NCBI GenBank assembly: GCA_943736015.1
Contig: OX031066.1
Span: forward strand, 4,650,245-4,714,244
Direction: 5' to 3'
DNA length: 64,000 nt
DNA from: Tridacna crocea
Taxonomy: Eukaryota > Mollusca > Bivalvia > Cardiida > Cardiidae
In this document: positions 33,332 to 46,301 of the stretch, piece by piece
How positions within the stretch are numbered: the stretch's first letter is position 1
How the letters are laid out: each line of letters opens with the position of its first letter
Notes under the pieces: model-generated
Seen by the model: only the letters and a program-made list of their open reading frames with translations
The model's database searches: none
What the model was told of the DNA's origin: nothing
Made by a program: the position numbers and the translations under genes

Positions 33332-35185
33332 AAGGGTTTACTTTAAGGGAAGTAACTCTTGCAAGGGGCTTGAAAGGACCAAAACAAGGTCTTCTGCCAC
33401 CTTGTTTTCTTGAATTTTGGCCCTTTTTCAGTGAAATCTGGCATGTGTGGATGGTGCAAGCCTGGCAGTTTGCCAAGGACTGCACAGCAGCCTTTAAAAA
33501 AGACTTTAAATCCACTTTTATGCCGTTTTTTGTTCACTGTTTTTCTATTGATATATTAGGGCGCCATTTTGTTTGGCTGACTGGGCCCATTTTGATTTCT
33601 CAAAGCCTCTCTGACTGGCAGGCCGGGCCCAATTTTGAATTTCTCACAGCCTCTCTGATTGGCTGTTGGCACCCATTCTGATTTCCTAAAAGCTTCTGTG
33701 ATTGGATAATTTCACAGAGGGATGAGATTTGGTTGGATGATTGGGAGGGGGCGGGTATATGTTTATCCATATTGACCTCTTACCATACAATGGCGCCTTT
33801 TAACACCCCTAAAAGAGAAGGCTTTGGAAAATAATCTGAGAAAAGGAGACAATGCAGGTTACCAGCATTTTCTCCTTTTCTCACAATGTTTTCTACCCTA
33901 TCAAAGAAAATTTTGATTATTAGTTATTCTTACATCTTATTGTATCTTTATGGCCTATTTTTTTAATTCTTCAAACGAAAACAATATTTTTTTTTTTTTT
34001 CATCAGAAAAAGTTTCTGCAACAGCAACCGGTTGCTTCTGAATTTTATTTTTTTGTGCAGCGGTTAAACATGACATTGACTTTTGACTCGCACGGTCACC
34101 AAAACTGACCCTGGTATGAAAACAGGGAAATGTTTGATTTACCTTTCTTTGATTTGTGCAACAGGTTTCAGTTGCCTCCGAAAGTGTCTTTACAATTTCA
34201 TGCGCAGCACGTAACCGTCTCATATGGGTGAGATGGTCATCGCAACCGAATCAATGGCCCTAGTGAGAAAAAACGAAAAAAGAAAAATCCCTATATTTGA
34301 CTTGAGAAACAGGTGTTGTCTGCTATGAAATGTCCCGTAAGTCGATTTTTTCATGTTTTCGCGGATACTTAACTGGCACCTACAAACGGTAGTCAGCGTA
34401 AATGGGTTTGTTGTCACGGTATAAAGAGATTGGAGGAAGAAAAAATAGAAATTTAGTTCCCTATATTTGACTTGGGAAACAGGTGTCGTCTGCTATGAAA
34501 TGTCCCGTAAGTCGATTTTTCATGTTTTCGCGGATACGTAACTGGCACCTACGAGACGGTAGTCAACGTAAATGGGTTTGTTGTCACGTACGATATAGAG
34601 AGATTGGAGAAAAAAAAAAAATTAAAAATTCAGTTCTCTTTGTTTGACTTATGCAACAGGAAGCAGTTGCTACTGAAAAGAGTCTTCATGTCTTTTTTTA
34701 GCCACTTGTCACATCATTTTCTGGTGTTCTTGCATGTGCGTAACTGGCACGTATGAAACAGTAGTCAACGTAACTGGGTTTCTTGTTGCGCTTTGAAGAT
34801 ATTAGAAAAATTATGCTGCAATTCCTTCCTACTGAAAGAGTTTTCAGTCTTTTTTTTAGCCACTTGTCACATTGTTTTCTGTGCTTTTCGCATGTGCATA
34901 ATTGGCACGTATGAGGTGGTAATCAACGTAACTGGGTTTCTTGTCATGGTTTGAAGCGATTAGAAAAAATAACATTTCAGTTCCCTTTGTTTGATTTATG
35001 CAATAGGAAACAATTGCTAAATAAAGAGTTTTCAGTCCCTTTTTTAGCAACTTGTCACATTAATTTGTGTGTGTGTGTGTGTGTTTTTTTACAGTTTTTT
35101 TTACACTGTTCATTGATCATTTTGGCTTATATGAATTTGATGTGGCCCGAATCAGGAAATCCAATTGAAGGGTAAAGGGGGCATC
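33332..35185 (+). repeat. Satellite unit 19 (1,854 bp)
   Basis: Carries ATTTGGTTGG (G at 33732) and a G-run interrupted by C at 33752, both shared with unit 21. A private G at 33793 turns TGACGCC into TGGCGCC, creating a second GGCGCC site in this unit. Confidence 0.95.
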
Positions 35186-37037
35186 AAGGGTTTACTTTAA
35201 GGGAAGTAACTCTTGCAAGGGGCTTGAAAGGACCAAAACAAGGTCTTCTGCCACCTTGTTTTCTTGAATTTTGGCCCTTTTTCAGTGAAATCTGGCATGT
35301 GTGGATGGTGCAAGCCTGGCAGTTTGCCAAGGACTGCACAGCAGCCTTTAAAAAAGACTTTAAATCCACTTTTATGCCGTTTTTTGTTCACTGTTTTTCT
35401 ATTGATATATTAGGGCGCCATTTTGTTTGGCTGACTGGGCCCATTTTGATTTCTCAAAGCCTCTCTGACTGGCAGGCCGGGCCCAATTTTGAATTTCTCA
35501 CAGCCTCTCTGATTGGCTGTTGGCACCCATTCTGATTTCCTAAAAGCTTCTGTGATTGGATAATTTCACAGAGGGATGAGATTTGATTGGATGATTGGGA
35601 GGGGGGGTATATGTTTATCCATATTGACCTCTTACCATACAATGACGCCTTTTAACACCCCTAAAAGAGAAGGCTTTGGAAAATAATCTGAGAAAAGGAG
35701 ACAATACAGGTTACCAGCATTTTCTGCTTTTCTCACAATGTTTTCTACCCTATCAAAGAAAATTTTGATTATTAGTTATTCTTACATCTTATTGTATCTT
35801 TATGGCCTATTTTTTTAATTCTTCAAACGAAAACAATATTTTTTTTTTTTCATCAGAAAAAGTTTCTGCAACAGCAACCGGTTGCTTCTGAATTTTATTT
35901 TTTTGTGCAGCGGTTAAACATGACATTGACTTTTGACTCGCACGGTCACCAAAACTGACCCTGGTATGAAAACAGGGAAATGTTTGATTTACCTTTCTTT
36001 GATTTGTGCAACAGGTTTCAGTTGCCTCCGAAAGTGTCTTTACAATTTCATGCGCAGCACGTAACCGTCTCATATGGGTGAGATGGTCATCGCAACCGAA
36101 TCAATGGCCCTAGTGATAAAAAACGAAGAAAGAAAAATCCATATATTTGACTTGAGAAACAGGTGTTGTCTGCTATGAAATGTCCCGTAAGTCGATTTTT
36201 TCATGTTTTCGCGGATACTTAACTGGCACCTACAAACGGTAGTCAGCGTAAATGGGTTTGTTGTCACGGTATAAAGAGATTGGAGGAAGAAAAAATAGAA
36301 ATTTAGTTCCCTATATTTGACTTGGGAAACAGGTGTCGTCTGCTATGAAATGTCCCGTAAGTCGATTTTTCATGTTTTCGCGGATACGTAACTGGCACCT
36401 ACGAGACGGTAGTCAACGTAAATGGGTTTGTTGTCACGTACGATATAGAGAGATTGGAGAAAAAAAAAAAATATAAAAAATTCAGTTCTCTTTGTTTGAC
36501 TTATGCAACAGGAAGCAGTTGCTACTGAAAAGAGTCTTCATGTCTTTTTTTAGCCACTTGTCACATCATTTTCTGGTGTTCTTGCATGTGCGTAACTGGC
36601 ACGTATGAAACAGTAGTCAACGTAACTGGGTTTCTTGTTGCGCTTTGAAGATATTAGAAAAATTATGCTGCAATTCCTTCCTACTGAAAGAGTTTTCAGT
36701 CTTTTTTTTAGCCACTTGTCACATTGTTTTCTGTGCTTTTCGCATGTGCATAATTGGCACGTATGAGGTGGTAATCAACGTAACTGGGTTTCTTGTCATG
36801 GTTTGAAGCGATTAGAAAAAATAACATTTCAGTTCCCTTTGTTTGATTTATGCAATAGGAAACAATTGCTAAATAAAGAGTTTTCAGTCCCTTTTTTAGC
36901 AACTTGTCACATTAATTTGTGTGTGTGTGTGTGTGTTTTTTTACAGTTTTTTTTACACTGTTCATTGATGATTTTGACTTATATGAATTTGATGTGGCCC
37001 GAATCAGGAAATCCAATTGAAGGGTAAAGGGGGCATC
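35186..37037 (+). repeat. Satellite unit 20 (1,852 bp), most divergent full copy
   Basis: Private changes include CAATACAGG (A at 35706) and TTCTGCTTTT (G at 35726) in the two hairpin arms, GTGATAAAAA (T at 36117), CGAAGAAAG and CCATATATTTG near 36125-36142, and TTGATGATTTTGAC near 36965-36978. The last variant recurs in unit 30. Confidence 0.95.
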
Positions 37038-38889
37038 AAGGGTTTACTTTAAGGGAAGTAACTCTTGCAAGGGGCTTGAAAGGACCAAAACAAGGTCTTC
37101 TGCCACCTTGTTTTCTTGAATTTTGGCCCTTTTTCAGTGAAATCTGGCATGTGTGGATGGTGCAGGCCTGGCAGTTTGCCAAGGACTGCACAGCAGCCTT
37201 TAAAAAAGACTTTAAATCCACTTTTATGCCGTTTTTTGTTCACTGTTTTTCTATTGATATATTAGGGCGCCATTTTGTTTGGCTGACTGGGCCCATTTTG
37301 ATTTCTCAAAGCCTCTCTGACTGGCAGGCCGGGCCCAATTTTGAATTTCTCACAGCCTCTCTGATTGGCTGTTGGCACCCATTCTGATTTCCTAAAAGCT
37401 TCTGTGATTGGATAATTTCACAGAGGGATGAGATTTGGTTGGATGATTGGGAGGGGGCGGGTATATGTTTATCCATATTGACCTCTTACCATACAATGAC
37501 GCCTTTTAACACCCCTAAAAGAGAAGGCTTTGGAAAATAATCTGAGAAAAGGAGACAATGCAGGTTACCAGCATTTTCTCCTTTTCTCACAATGTTTTCT
37601 ACCCTATCAAAGAAAATTTTGATTATTAGTTATTCTTACATCTTATTGTATCTTTATGGCCTATTTTTTTAATTCTTCAAACGAAAACAATATTTTTTTT
37701 TTTCATCAGAAAAAGTTTCTGCAACAGCAACCGGTTGCTTCTGAATTTTATTTTTTTGTGCAGCGGTTAAACATGACATTGACTTTTGACTCGCACGGTC
37801 ACCAAAACTGACCCTGGTATGAAAACAGGGAAATGTTTGATTTACCTTTCTTTGATTTGTGCAACAGGTTTCAGTTGCCTCCGAAAGTGTCTTTACAATT
37901 TCATGCGCAGCACGTAACCGTCTCATATGGGTGAGATGTTCATCGCAACCAAATCAATGGCCCTAGTGAGAAAAAACGAAAAAAGAAAAATCCCTATATT
38001 TGACTTGAGAAACAGGTGTTGTCTGCTATGAAATGTCCCGTAAGTCGATTTTTTCATGTTTTTGCGGATACTTAACTGGCACCTACAAACGGTAGTCAGC
38101 GTAAATGGGTTTGTTGTCACGGTATAAAGAGATTGGAGGAAGAAAAAATAGAAATTTAGTTCCCTATATTTGACTTGGGAAACAGGTGTCGTCTGCTATG
38201 AAATGTCCCGTAAGTCGATTTTTCATGTTTTCGCGGATACGTAACTGGCACCTACGAGACGGTAGTCAACGTAAATGGGTTTGTTGTCACGTACGATATA
38301 GAGAGATTGGAGAAAAAAAAAAAATAAAAAATTCAGTTCTCTTTGTTTGACTTATGCAACAGGAAGCAGTTGCTACTGAAAAGAGTCTTCATGTCTTTTT
38401 TTAGCCACTTGTCACATCATTTTCTGGTGTTCTTGCATGTGCGTAACTGGCATGTATGAAACAGTAGTCAAGGTAACTGGGTTTCTTGTTGCGCTTTGAA
38501 GATATTAGAAAAATTATGCTGCAATTCCTTCCTACTGAAAGAGTTTTCAGTCTTTTTTTTAGCCACTTGTCACATTGTTTTCTGTGCTTTTCGCATGTGC
38601 ATAATTGGCACGTATGAGGTGGTAATCAACGTAACTGGGTTTCTTGTCATGGTTTGAAGCGATTAGAAAAAATAACATTTCAGTTCCCTTTGTTTGATTT
38701 ATGCAATAGGAAACAATTGCTAAATAAAGAGTTTTCAGTCCCTTTTTTAGCAACTTGTCACATTAATTTGTGTGTGTGTGTGTGTGTTTTTTTTACAGTT
38801 TTTTTTACACTGTTCATTGATCATTTTGGCTTATATGAATTTGATGTGGCCCGAATCAGGAAATCCAATTGAAGGGTAAAGGGGGCATC
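37038..38889 (+). repeat. Satellite unit 21 (1,852 bp), hybrid; trimer starts here
   Basis: The head has GTGCAGGCC (G at 37165, shared with unit 31) and the C-interrupted G-run at 37458 (shared with unit 19). From T at 37939 (GAGATGTTC, with CCAAATC after it) it matches the tails of units 24 and 27, together with GGCATGTATG and CAAGGTAAC. Confidence 0.95.
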
Positions 38890-40744
38890 AAGGGTTTACT
38901 TTAAGGGAAGTAACTCTTGCAAGGGGCTTGAAAGGACCAAAACAAGGTCTTCTGCCACCTTGTTTTCTTGAATTTTGGCCCTTTTTCAGTGAAATCTGGC
39001 ATGTGTGGATGGTGCAAGCCTGGCAGTTTGCCAAGGACTGCACAGCAGCCTTTAAAAAAGACTTTAAATCCACTTTTATGCCGTTTTTTGTTCACTGTTT
39101 TTCTATTGATATATTAGGGCGCCATTTTGTTTGGCTGACTGGGCCCATTTTGATTTCTCAAAGCCTCTCTGACTGGCAGGCCGGGCCCAATTTTGAATTT
39201 CTCACAGCCTCTCTGATTGGCTGTTGGCACCCATTCTGATTTCCTAAAAGCTTCTGTGATTGGATAATTTCACAGAGGGATGAGATTTGATTGGATGATT
39301 GGGAGGGGGGGGGGTATATGTTTATCCATATTGACCTCTTACCATACAATGACGCCTTTTAACACCCCTAAAAGAGAAGGCTTTGGAAAATAATCTGAGA
39401 AAAGGAGACAATGCAGGTTACCAGCATTTTCTCCTTTTCTCACAATGTTTTCTACCCTATCAAAGAAAATTTTGATTATTAGTTATTCTTACATCTTATT
39501 GTATCTTTATGGCCTATTTTTTTAATTCTTCAAACGAAAACAATATTTTTTTTTTTTTCATCAGAAAAAGTTTCTGCAACAGCAACCGGTTGCTTCTGAA
39601 TTTTATTTTTTTGTGCAGCGGTTAAACATGGCATTGACTTTTGACTCGCACAGTCACCAAAACTGACCCTGGTATGAAAACAGGGAAATGTTTGATTTAC
39701 CTTACTTTGATTTGTGCAACAGGTTTCAGTTGCCTCCGAAAGTGTCTTTACAATTTCATGCGCAGCACGTAACCGTCTCATATGGGTGAGATGGTCATCG
39801 CAACCGAATCAATGGCCCTAGTGAGAAAAAACGAAAAAAGAAAAATCCCTATATTTGACTTGAGAAACAGGTGTTGTCTGCTATGAAATGTCCCGTAAGT
39901 CGATTTTTTCATGTTTTCGCGGATACTTAACTGGCACCTACAAACGGTAGTCAGCGTAAATGGGTTTGTTGTCACGGTATAAAGAGATTGGAGGAAGAAA
40001 AAATAGAAATTTAGTTCCCTATATTTGACTTGGGAAACAGGTGTCGTCTGCTATGAAATGTCCCGTAAGTCGATTTTTCATGTTTTCGCGGATACGTAAC
40101 TGGCACCTACGAGACGGTAGTCAACGTAAATGGGTTTGTTGTCACGTACGATATAGAGAGATTGGAGAAAAAAAAAAAATAAAAAATTCAGTTCTCTTTG
40201 TTTGACTTATGCAACAGGAAGCAGTTGCTACTGAAAAGAGTCTTCATGTCTTTTTTTAGCCACTTGTCACATCATTTTCTGGTGTTCTTGCATGTGCGTA
40301 ACTGGCACGTATGAAACAGTAGTCAACGTAACTGGGTTTCTTGTTGCGCTTTGAAGATATTAGAAAAATTATGCTGCAATTCCTTCCTACTGAAAGAGTT
40401 TTCAGTCTTTTTTTTAGCCACTTGTCACATTGTTTTCTGTGCTTTTCGCATGTGCATAATTGGCACGTATGAGGTGGTAATCAACGTAACTGGGTTTCTT
40501 GTCATGGTTTGAAGCGATTAGAAAAAATAACATTTCAGTTCCCTTTGTTTGATTTATGCAATAGGAAACAATTGCTAAATAAAGAGTTTTCAGTCCCTTT
40601 TTTAGCAACTTGTCACATTAATTTGTGTGTGTGTGTGTGTGTTTTTTTCACAGTTTTTTTTACACTGTTCATTGATCATTTTGGCTTATATGAATTTGAT
40701 GTGGCCCGAATCAGGAAATCCAATTGAAGGGTAAAGGGGGCATC
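38890..40744 (+). repeat. Satellite unit 22 (1,855 bp), trimer position B, copy 1
   Basis: Shared with units 25 and 28: CATGGCATTG (G at 39631), CGCACAGTC (A at 39652) and TTTCACAG (C at 40649). Private: CTTACTTTG (A at 39704) and a G-run of 10. Confidence 0.95.
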
Positions 40745-42594
40745 AAGGGTTTACTTTAAGGGAAGTAACTCTTGCAAGGGGCTTGAAAGGACCAAAACAA
40801 GGTCTTCTGCCACCTTGTTTTCTTGAATTTTGGCCCTTTTTCAGTGAAATCTGGCATGTGTGGATGGTGCAAGCCTGGCAGTTTGCCAAGGACTGCACAG
40901 CAGCCTTTAAAAAAGACTTTAAATCCACTTTTATGCCGTTTTTTGTTCACTGTTTTTCTATTGATATATTAGGGCGCCATTTTGTTTGGCTGACTGGGCC
41001 CATTTTGATTTCTCAAAGCCTCTCTGACTGGCAGGCCGGGCCCAATTTTGAATTTCTCACAGCCTCTCTGATTGGCTGTTGGCACCCATTCTGATTTCCT
41101 AAAAGCTTCTGTGATTGGATAATTTCACAGAGGGATGAGATTTGATTGGATGATTGGGAGGGGGGGGTATATGTTTATCCATATTGACCTCTTACCATAC
41201 AATGACGCCTTTTAACACCCCTAAAAGAGAAGGCTTTGGAAAATAATCTGAGAAAAGGAGACAATGCAGGTTACCAGCATTTTCTCCTTTTCTCACAATG
41301 TTTTCTACCCTATCAAAGAAAATTTTGATTATTAGTTATTCTTACATCTTATTGTATCTTTATGGCCTATTTTTTTAATTCTTCAAACGAAAACAAGATT
41401 TTTTTTTTTTCATCAGAAAAAGTTTCTGCAACAGCAACCGGTTGCTTCTGAATTTTATTTTTTTGTGCAGCGGTTAAACATGACATTGAATTTTGACTCG
41501 CACGGTCACCAAAACTGACCCTGGTATGAAAACAGGGAAATGTTTGATTTACCTTTCTTTGATTTGTGCAACAGGTTTCAGTTGCCTCCGAAAGTGTCTT
41601 TACAATTTCATGCGCAGCACGTAACCGTCTCATATGGGTGAGATGGTCATCGCAACCGAATCAATGGCCCTAGTGAGAAAAAACGAAAAAAGAAAAATCC
41701 CTATATTTGACTTGAGAAACAGGTGTTGTCTGCTATGAAATTTCCCGTAAGTCGATTTTTTCATGTTTTCGCGGATACTTAACTGGCACCTACAAACGGT
41801 AGTCAGCGTAAATGGGTTTGTTGTCACGGTATAAAGAGATTGGAGGAAGAAAAAATAGAAATTTAGTTCCCTATATTTGACTTGGGAAACAGGTGTTGTC
41901 TGCTATGAAATGTCCCGTAAGTCGATTTTTCATGTTTTCGCGGATACGTAACTGGCACCTACGAGACGGTAGTCAACGTAAATGGGTTTGTTGTCACGTA
42001 CGATATAGAGAGATTGGAGAAAAAAAAAAATAAAAAATTCAGTTCTCTTTGTTTGACTTATGCAACAGGAAGCAGTTGCTACTGAAAAGAGTCTTCATGT
42101 CTTTTTTTAGCCACTTGTCACATCATTTTCTGGTGTTCTTGCATGTGCGTAACTGGCACGTATGAAACAGTAGTCAACGTAACTGGGTTTCTTGTTGCGC
42201 TTTGAAGATATTAGAAAAATTATGCTGCAATTCCTTCCTACTGAAAGAGTTTTCAGTCTTTTTTTTAGCCACTTGTCACATTGTTTTCTGTGCTTTTCGC
42301 ATGTGCATAATTGGCACGTATGAGGTGGTAATCAACGTAACTGGGTTTCTTGTCATGGTTTGAAGCGATTAGAAAAAATAACATTTCAGTTCCCTTTGTT
42401 TGATTTATGCAATAGGAAACAATTGCTAAATAAAGAGTTTTCAGTCCCTTTTTTAGCAACTTGTCACATTAATTTGTGTGTGTGTGTGTGTTTTTTTTTA
42501 CAGTTTTTTTTACACTGTTCATTGATCATTTTGGCTTATATGAATTTGATGTGGCCCGAATCAGGAAATCCAATTGAAGGGTAAAGGGGGCATC
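40745..42594 (+). repeat. Satellite unit 23 (1,850 bp), trimer position C, copy 1
   Basis: Shared with units 26 and 29: AACAAGATTT (G at 41398), ATTGAATTTTG (A at 41490), GAAATTTCCCG (T at 41742) and a TG tract one repeat shorter. Confidence 0.95.
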
Positions 42595-44447
42595 AAGGGT
42601 TTACTTTAAGGGAAGTAACTCTTGCAAGGGGCTTGAAAGGACCAAAACAAGGTCTTCTGCCACCTTGTTTTCTTGAATTTTGGCCCTTTTTCAGTGAAAT
42701 CTGGCATGTGTGGATGGTGCAAGCCTGGCAGTTTGCCAAGGACTGCACAGCAGCCTTTAAAAAAGACTTTAAATCCACTTTTATGCCGTTTTTTGTTCAC
42801 TGTTTTTCTATTGATATATTAGGGCGCCATTTTGTTTGGCTGACTGGGCCCATTTTGATTTCTCAAAGCCTCTCTGACTGGCAGGCCGGGCCCAATTTTG
42901 AATTTCTCACAGCCTCTCTGATTGGCTGTTGGCACCCATTCTGATTTCCTAAAAGCTTCTGTGATTGGATAATTTCACAGAGGGATGAGATTTGATTGGA
43001 TGATTGGGAGGGGGGGTATATGTTTATCCATATTGACCTCTTACCATACAATGACGCCTTTTAACACCCCTAAAAGAGAAGGCTTTGGAAAATAATCTGA
43101 GAAAAGGAGACAATGCAGGTTACCAGCATTTTCTCCTTTTCTCACAATGTTTTCTACCCTATCAAAGAAAATTTTGATTATTAGTTATTCTTACATCTTA
43201 TTGTATCTTTATGGCCTATTTTTTTAATTCTTCAAACGAAAACAATATTTTTTTTTTTTTTCATCAGAAAAAGTTTCTGCAATAGCAACCGGTTGCTTCT
43301 GAATTTTATTTTTTTGTGCAGCGGTTAAACATGACATTGACTTTTGACTCGCACGGTCACCAAAACTGACCCTGGTATGAAAACAGGGAAATGTTTGATT
43401 TACCTTTCTTTGATTTGTGCAACAGGTTTCAGTTGCCTCCGAAAGTGTCTTTACAATTTCATGCGCAGCACGTAACCGTCTCATATGGGTGAGATGTTCA
43501 TCGCAACCAAATCAATGGCCCTAGTGAGAAAAAACGAAAAAAGAAAAATCCCTATATTTGACTTGAGAAACAGGTGTTGTCTGCTATGAAATGTCCCGTA
43601 AGTCGATTTTTTCATGTTTTTGCGGATACTTAACTGGCACCTACAAACGGTAGTCAGCGTAAATGGGTTTGTTGTCACGGTATAAAGAGATTGGAGGAAG
43701 AAAAAATAGAAATTTAGTTCCCTATATTTGACTTGGGAAACAGGTGTCGTCTGCTATGAAATGTCCCGTAAGTCGATTTTTCATGTTTTCGCGGATACGT
43801 AACTGGCACCTACGAGACGGTAGTCAACGTAAATGGGTTTGTTGTCACGTACGATATAGAGAGATTGGAGAAAAAAAAAAAATAAAAAATTCAGTTCTCT
43901 TTGTTTGACTTATGCAACAGGAAGCAGTTGCTACTGAAAAGAGTCTTCATGTCTTTTTTTAGCCACTTGTCACATCATTTTCTGGTGTTCTTGCATGTGC
44001 GTAACTGGCATGTATGAAACAGTAGTCAAGGTAACTGGGTTTCTTGTTGCGCTTTGAAGATATTAGAAAAATTATGCTGCAATTCCTTCCTACTGAAAGA
44101 GTTTTCAGTCTTTTTTTTAGCCACTTGTCACATTGTTTTCTGTGCTTTTCGCATGTGCATAATTGGCACGTATGAGGTGGTAATCAACGTAACTGGGTTT
44201 CTTGTCATGGTTTGAAGCGATTAGAAAAAATAACATTTCAGTTCCCTTTGTTTGATTTATGCAATAGGAAACAATTGCTAAATAAAGAGTTTTCAGTCCC
44301 TTTTTTAGCAACTTGTCACATTAATTTGTGTGTGTGTGTGTGTGTTTTTTTTACAGTTTTTTTTACACTGTTCATTGATCATTTTGGCTTATATGAATTT
44401 GATGTGGCCCGAATCAGGAAATCCAATTGAAGGGTAAAGGGGGCATC
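42595..44447 (+). repeat. Satellite unit 24 (1,853 bp), trimer position A, copy 2
   Basis: GCAATAGCAACC (T at 43283) is shared with units 27 and 30; GAGATGTTC (T at 43497) is shared with units 21 and 27. The trimer junction lies between these two sites. Confidence 0.95.
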
Positions 44448-46301
44448 AAGGGTTTACTTTAAGGGAAGTAACTCTTGCAAGGGGCTTGAAAGGACCAAAA
44501 CAAGGTCTTCTGCCACCTTGTTTTCTTGAATTTTGGCCCTTTTTCAGTGAAATCTGGCATGTGTGGATGGTGCAAGCCTGGCAGTTTGCCAAGGACTGCA
44601 CAGCAGCCTTTAAAAAAGACTTTAAATCCACTTTTATGCCGTTTTTTGTTCACTGTTTTTCTATTGATATATTAGGGCGCCATTTTGTTTGGCTGACTGG
44701 GCCCATTTTGATTTCTCAAAGCCTCTCTGACTGGCAGGCCGGGCCCAATTTTGAATTTCTCACAGCCTCTCTGATTGGCTGTTGGCACCCATTCTGATTT
44801 CCTAAAAGCTTCTGTGATTGGATAATTTCACAGAGGGATGAGATTTGATTGGATGATTGGGAGGGGGGGGGTATATGTTTATCCATATTGACCTCTTACC
44901 ATACAATGACGCCTTTTAACACCCCTAAAAGAGAAGGCTTTGGAAAATAATCTGAGAAAAGGAGACAATGCAGGTTACCAGCATTTTCTCCTTTTCTCAC
45001 AATGTTTTCTACCCTATCAAAGAAAATTTTGATTATTAGTTATTCTTACATCTTATTGTATCTTTATGGCCTATTTTTTTAATTCTTCAAACGAAAACAA
45101 TATTTTTTTTTTTTTCATCAGAAAAAGTTTCTGCAACAGCAACCGGTTGCTTCTGAATTTTATTTTTTTGTGCAGCGGTTAAACATGGCATTGACTTTTG
45201 ACTCGCACAGTCACCAAAACTGACCCTGGTATGAAAACAGGGAAATGTTTGATTTACCTTTCTTTGATTTGTGCAACAGGTTTCAGTTGCCTCCGAAAGT
45301 GTCTTTACAATTTCATGCGCAGCACGTAACCGTCTCATATGGGTGAGATGGTCATCGCAACCGAATCAATGGCCCTAGTGAGAAAAAACGAAAAAAGAAA
45401 AATCCCTATATTTGACTTGAGAAACAGGTGTTGTCTGCTATGAAATGTCCCGTAAGTCGATTTTTTCATGTTTTCGCGGATACTTAACTGGCACCTACAA
45501 ACGGTAGTCAGCGTAAATGGGTTTGTTGTCACGGTATAAAGAGATTGGAGGAAGAAAAAATAGAAATTTAGTTCCCTATATTTGACTTGGGAAACAGGTG
45601 TCGTCTGCTATGAAATGTCCCGTAAGTCGATTTTTCATGTTTTCGCGGATACGTAACTGGCACCTACGAGACGGTAGTCAACGTAAATGGGTTTGTTGTC
45701 ACGTACGATATAGAGAGATTGGAGAAAAAAAAAAAATAAAAAATTCAGTTCTCTTTGTTTGACTTATGCAACAGGAAGCAGTTGCTACTGAAAAGAGTCT
45801 TCATGTCTTTTTTTAGCCACTTGTCACATCATTTTCTGGTGTTCTTGCATGTGCGTAACTGGCACGTATGAAACAGTAGTCAACGTAACTGGGTTTCTTG
45901 TTGCGCTTTGAAGATATTAGAAAAATTATGCTGCAATTCCTTCCTACTGAAAGAGTTTTCAGTCTTTTTTTTAGCCACTTGTCACATTGTTTTCTGTGCT
46001 TTTCGCATGTGCATAATTGGCACGTATGAGGTGGTAATCAACGTAACTGGGTTTCTTGTCATGGTTTGAAGCGATTAGAAAAAATAACATTTCAGTTCCC
46101 TTTGTTTGATTTATGCAATAGGAAACAATTGCTAAATAAAGAGTTTTCAGTCCCTTTTTTAGCAACTTGTCACATTAATTTGTGTGTGTGTGTGTGTGTT
46201 TTTTTCACAGTTTTTTTTACACTGTTCATTGATCATTTTGGCTTATATGAATTTGATGTGGCCCGAATCAGGAAATCCAATTGAAGGGTAAAGGGGGCAT
46301 C
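44448..46301 (+). repeat. Satellite unit 25 (1,854 bp), trimer position B, copy 2
   Basis: Matches unit 22 apart from one G fewer in the G-run and the absence of the CTTACTTTG change. Confidence 0.95.

Larger units (their letters stand above)
37726..43283 (+). repeat. Trimeric higher-order block, copy 1 (~5,558 bp)
   Basis: Runs from the tail of unit 21 through units 22 and 23 to the head of unit 24. The boundary is between 37726 and 37939, from markers C/T at 37725 (mismatch) and T at 37939 (match). It has one more G in a G-run than copy 2, plus the A at 39704. Confidence 0.9.
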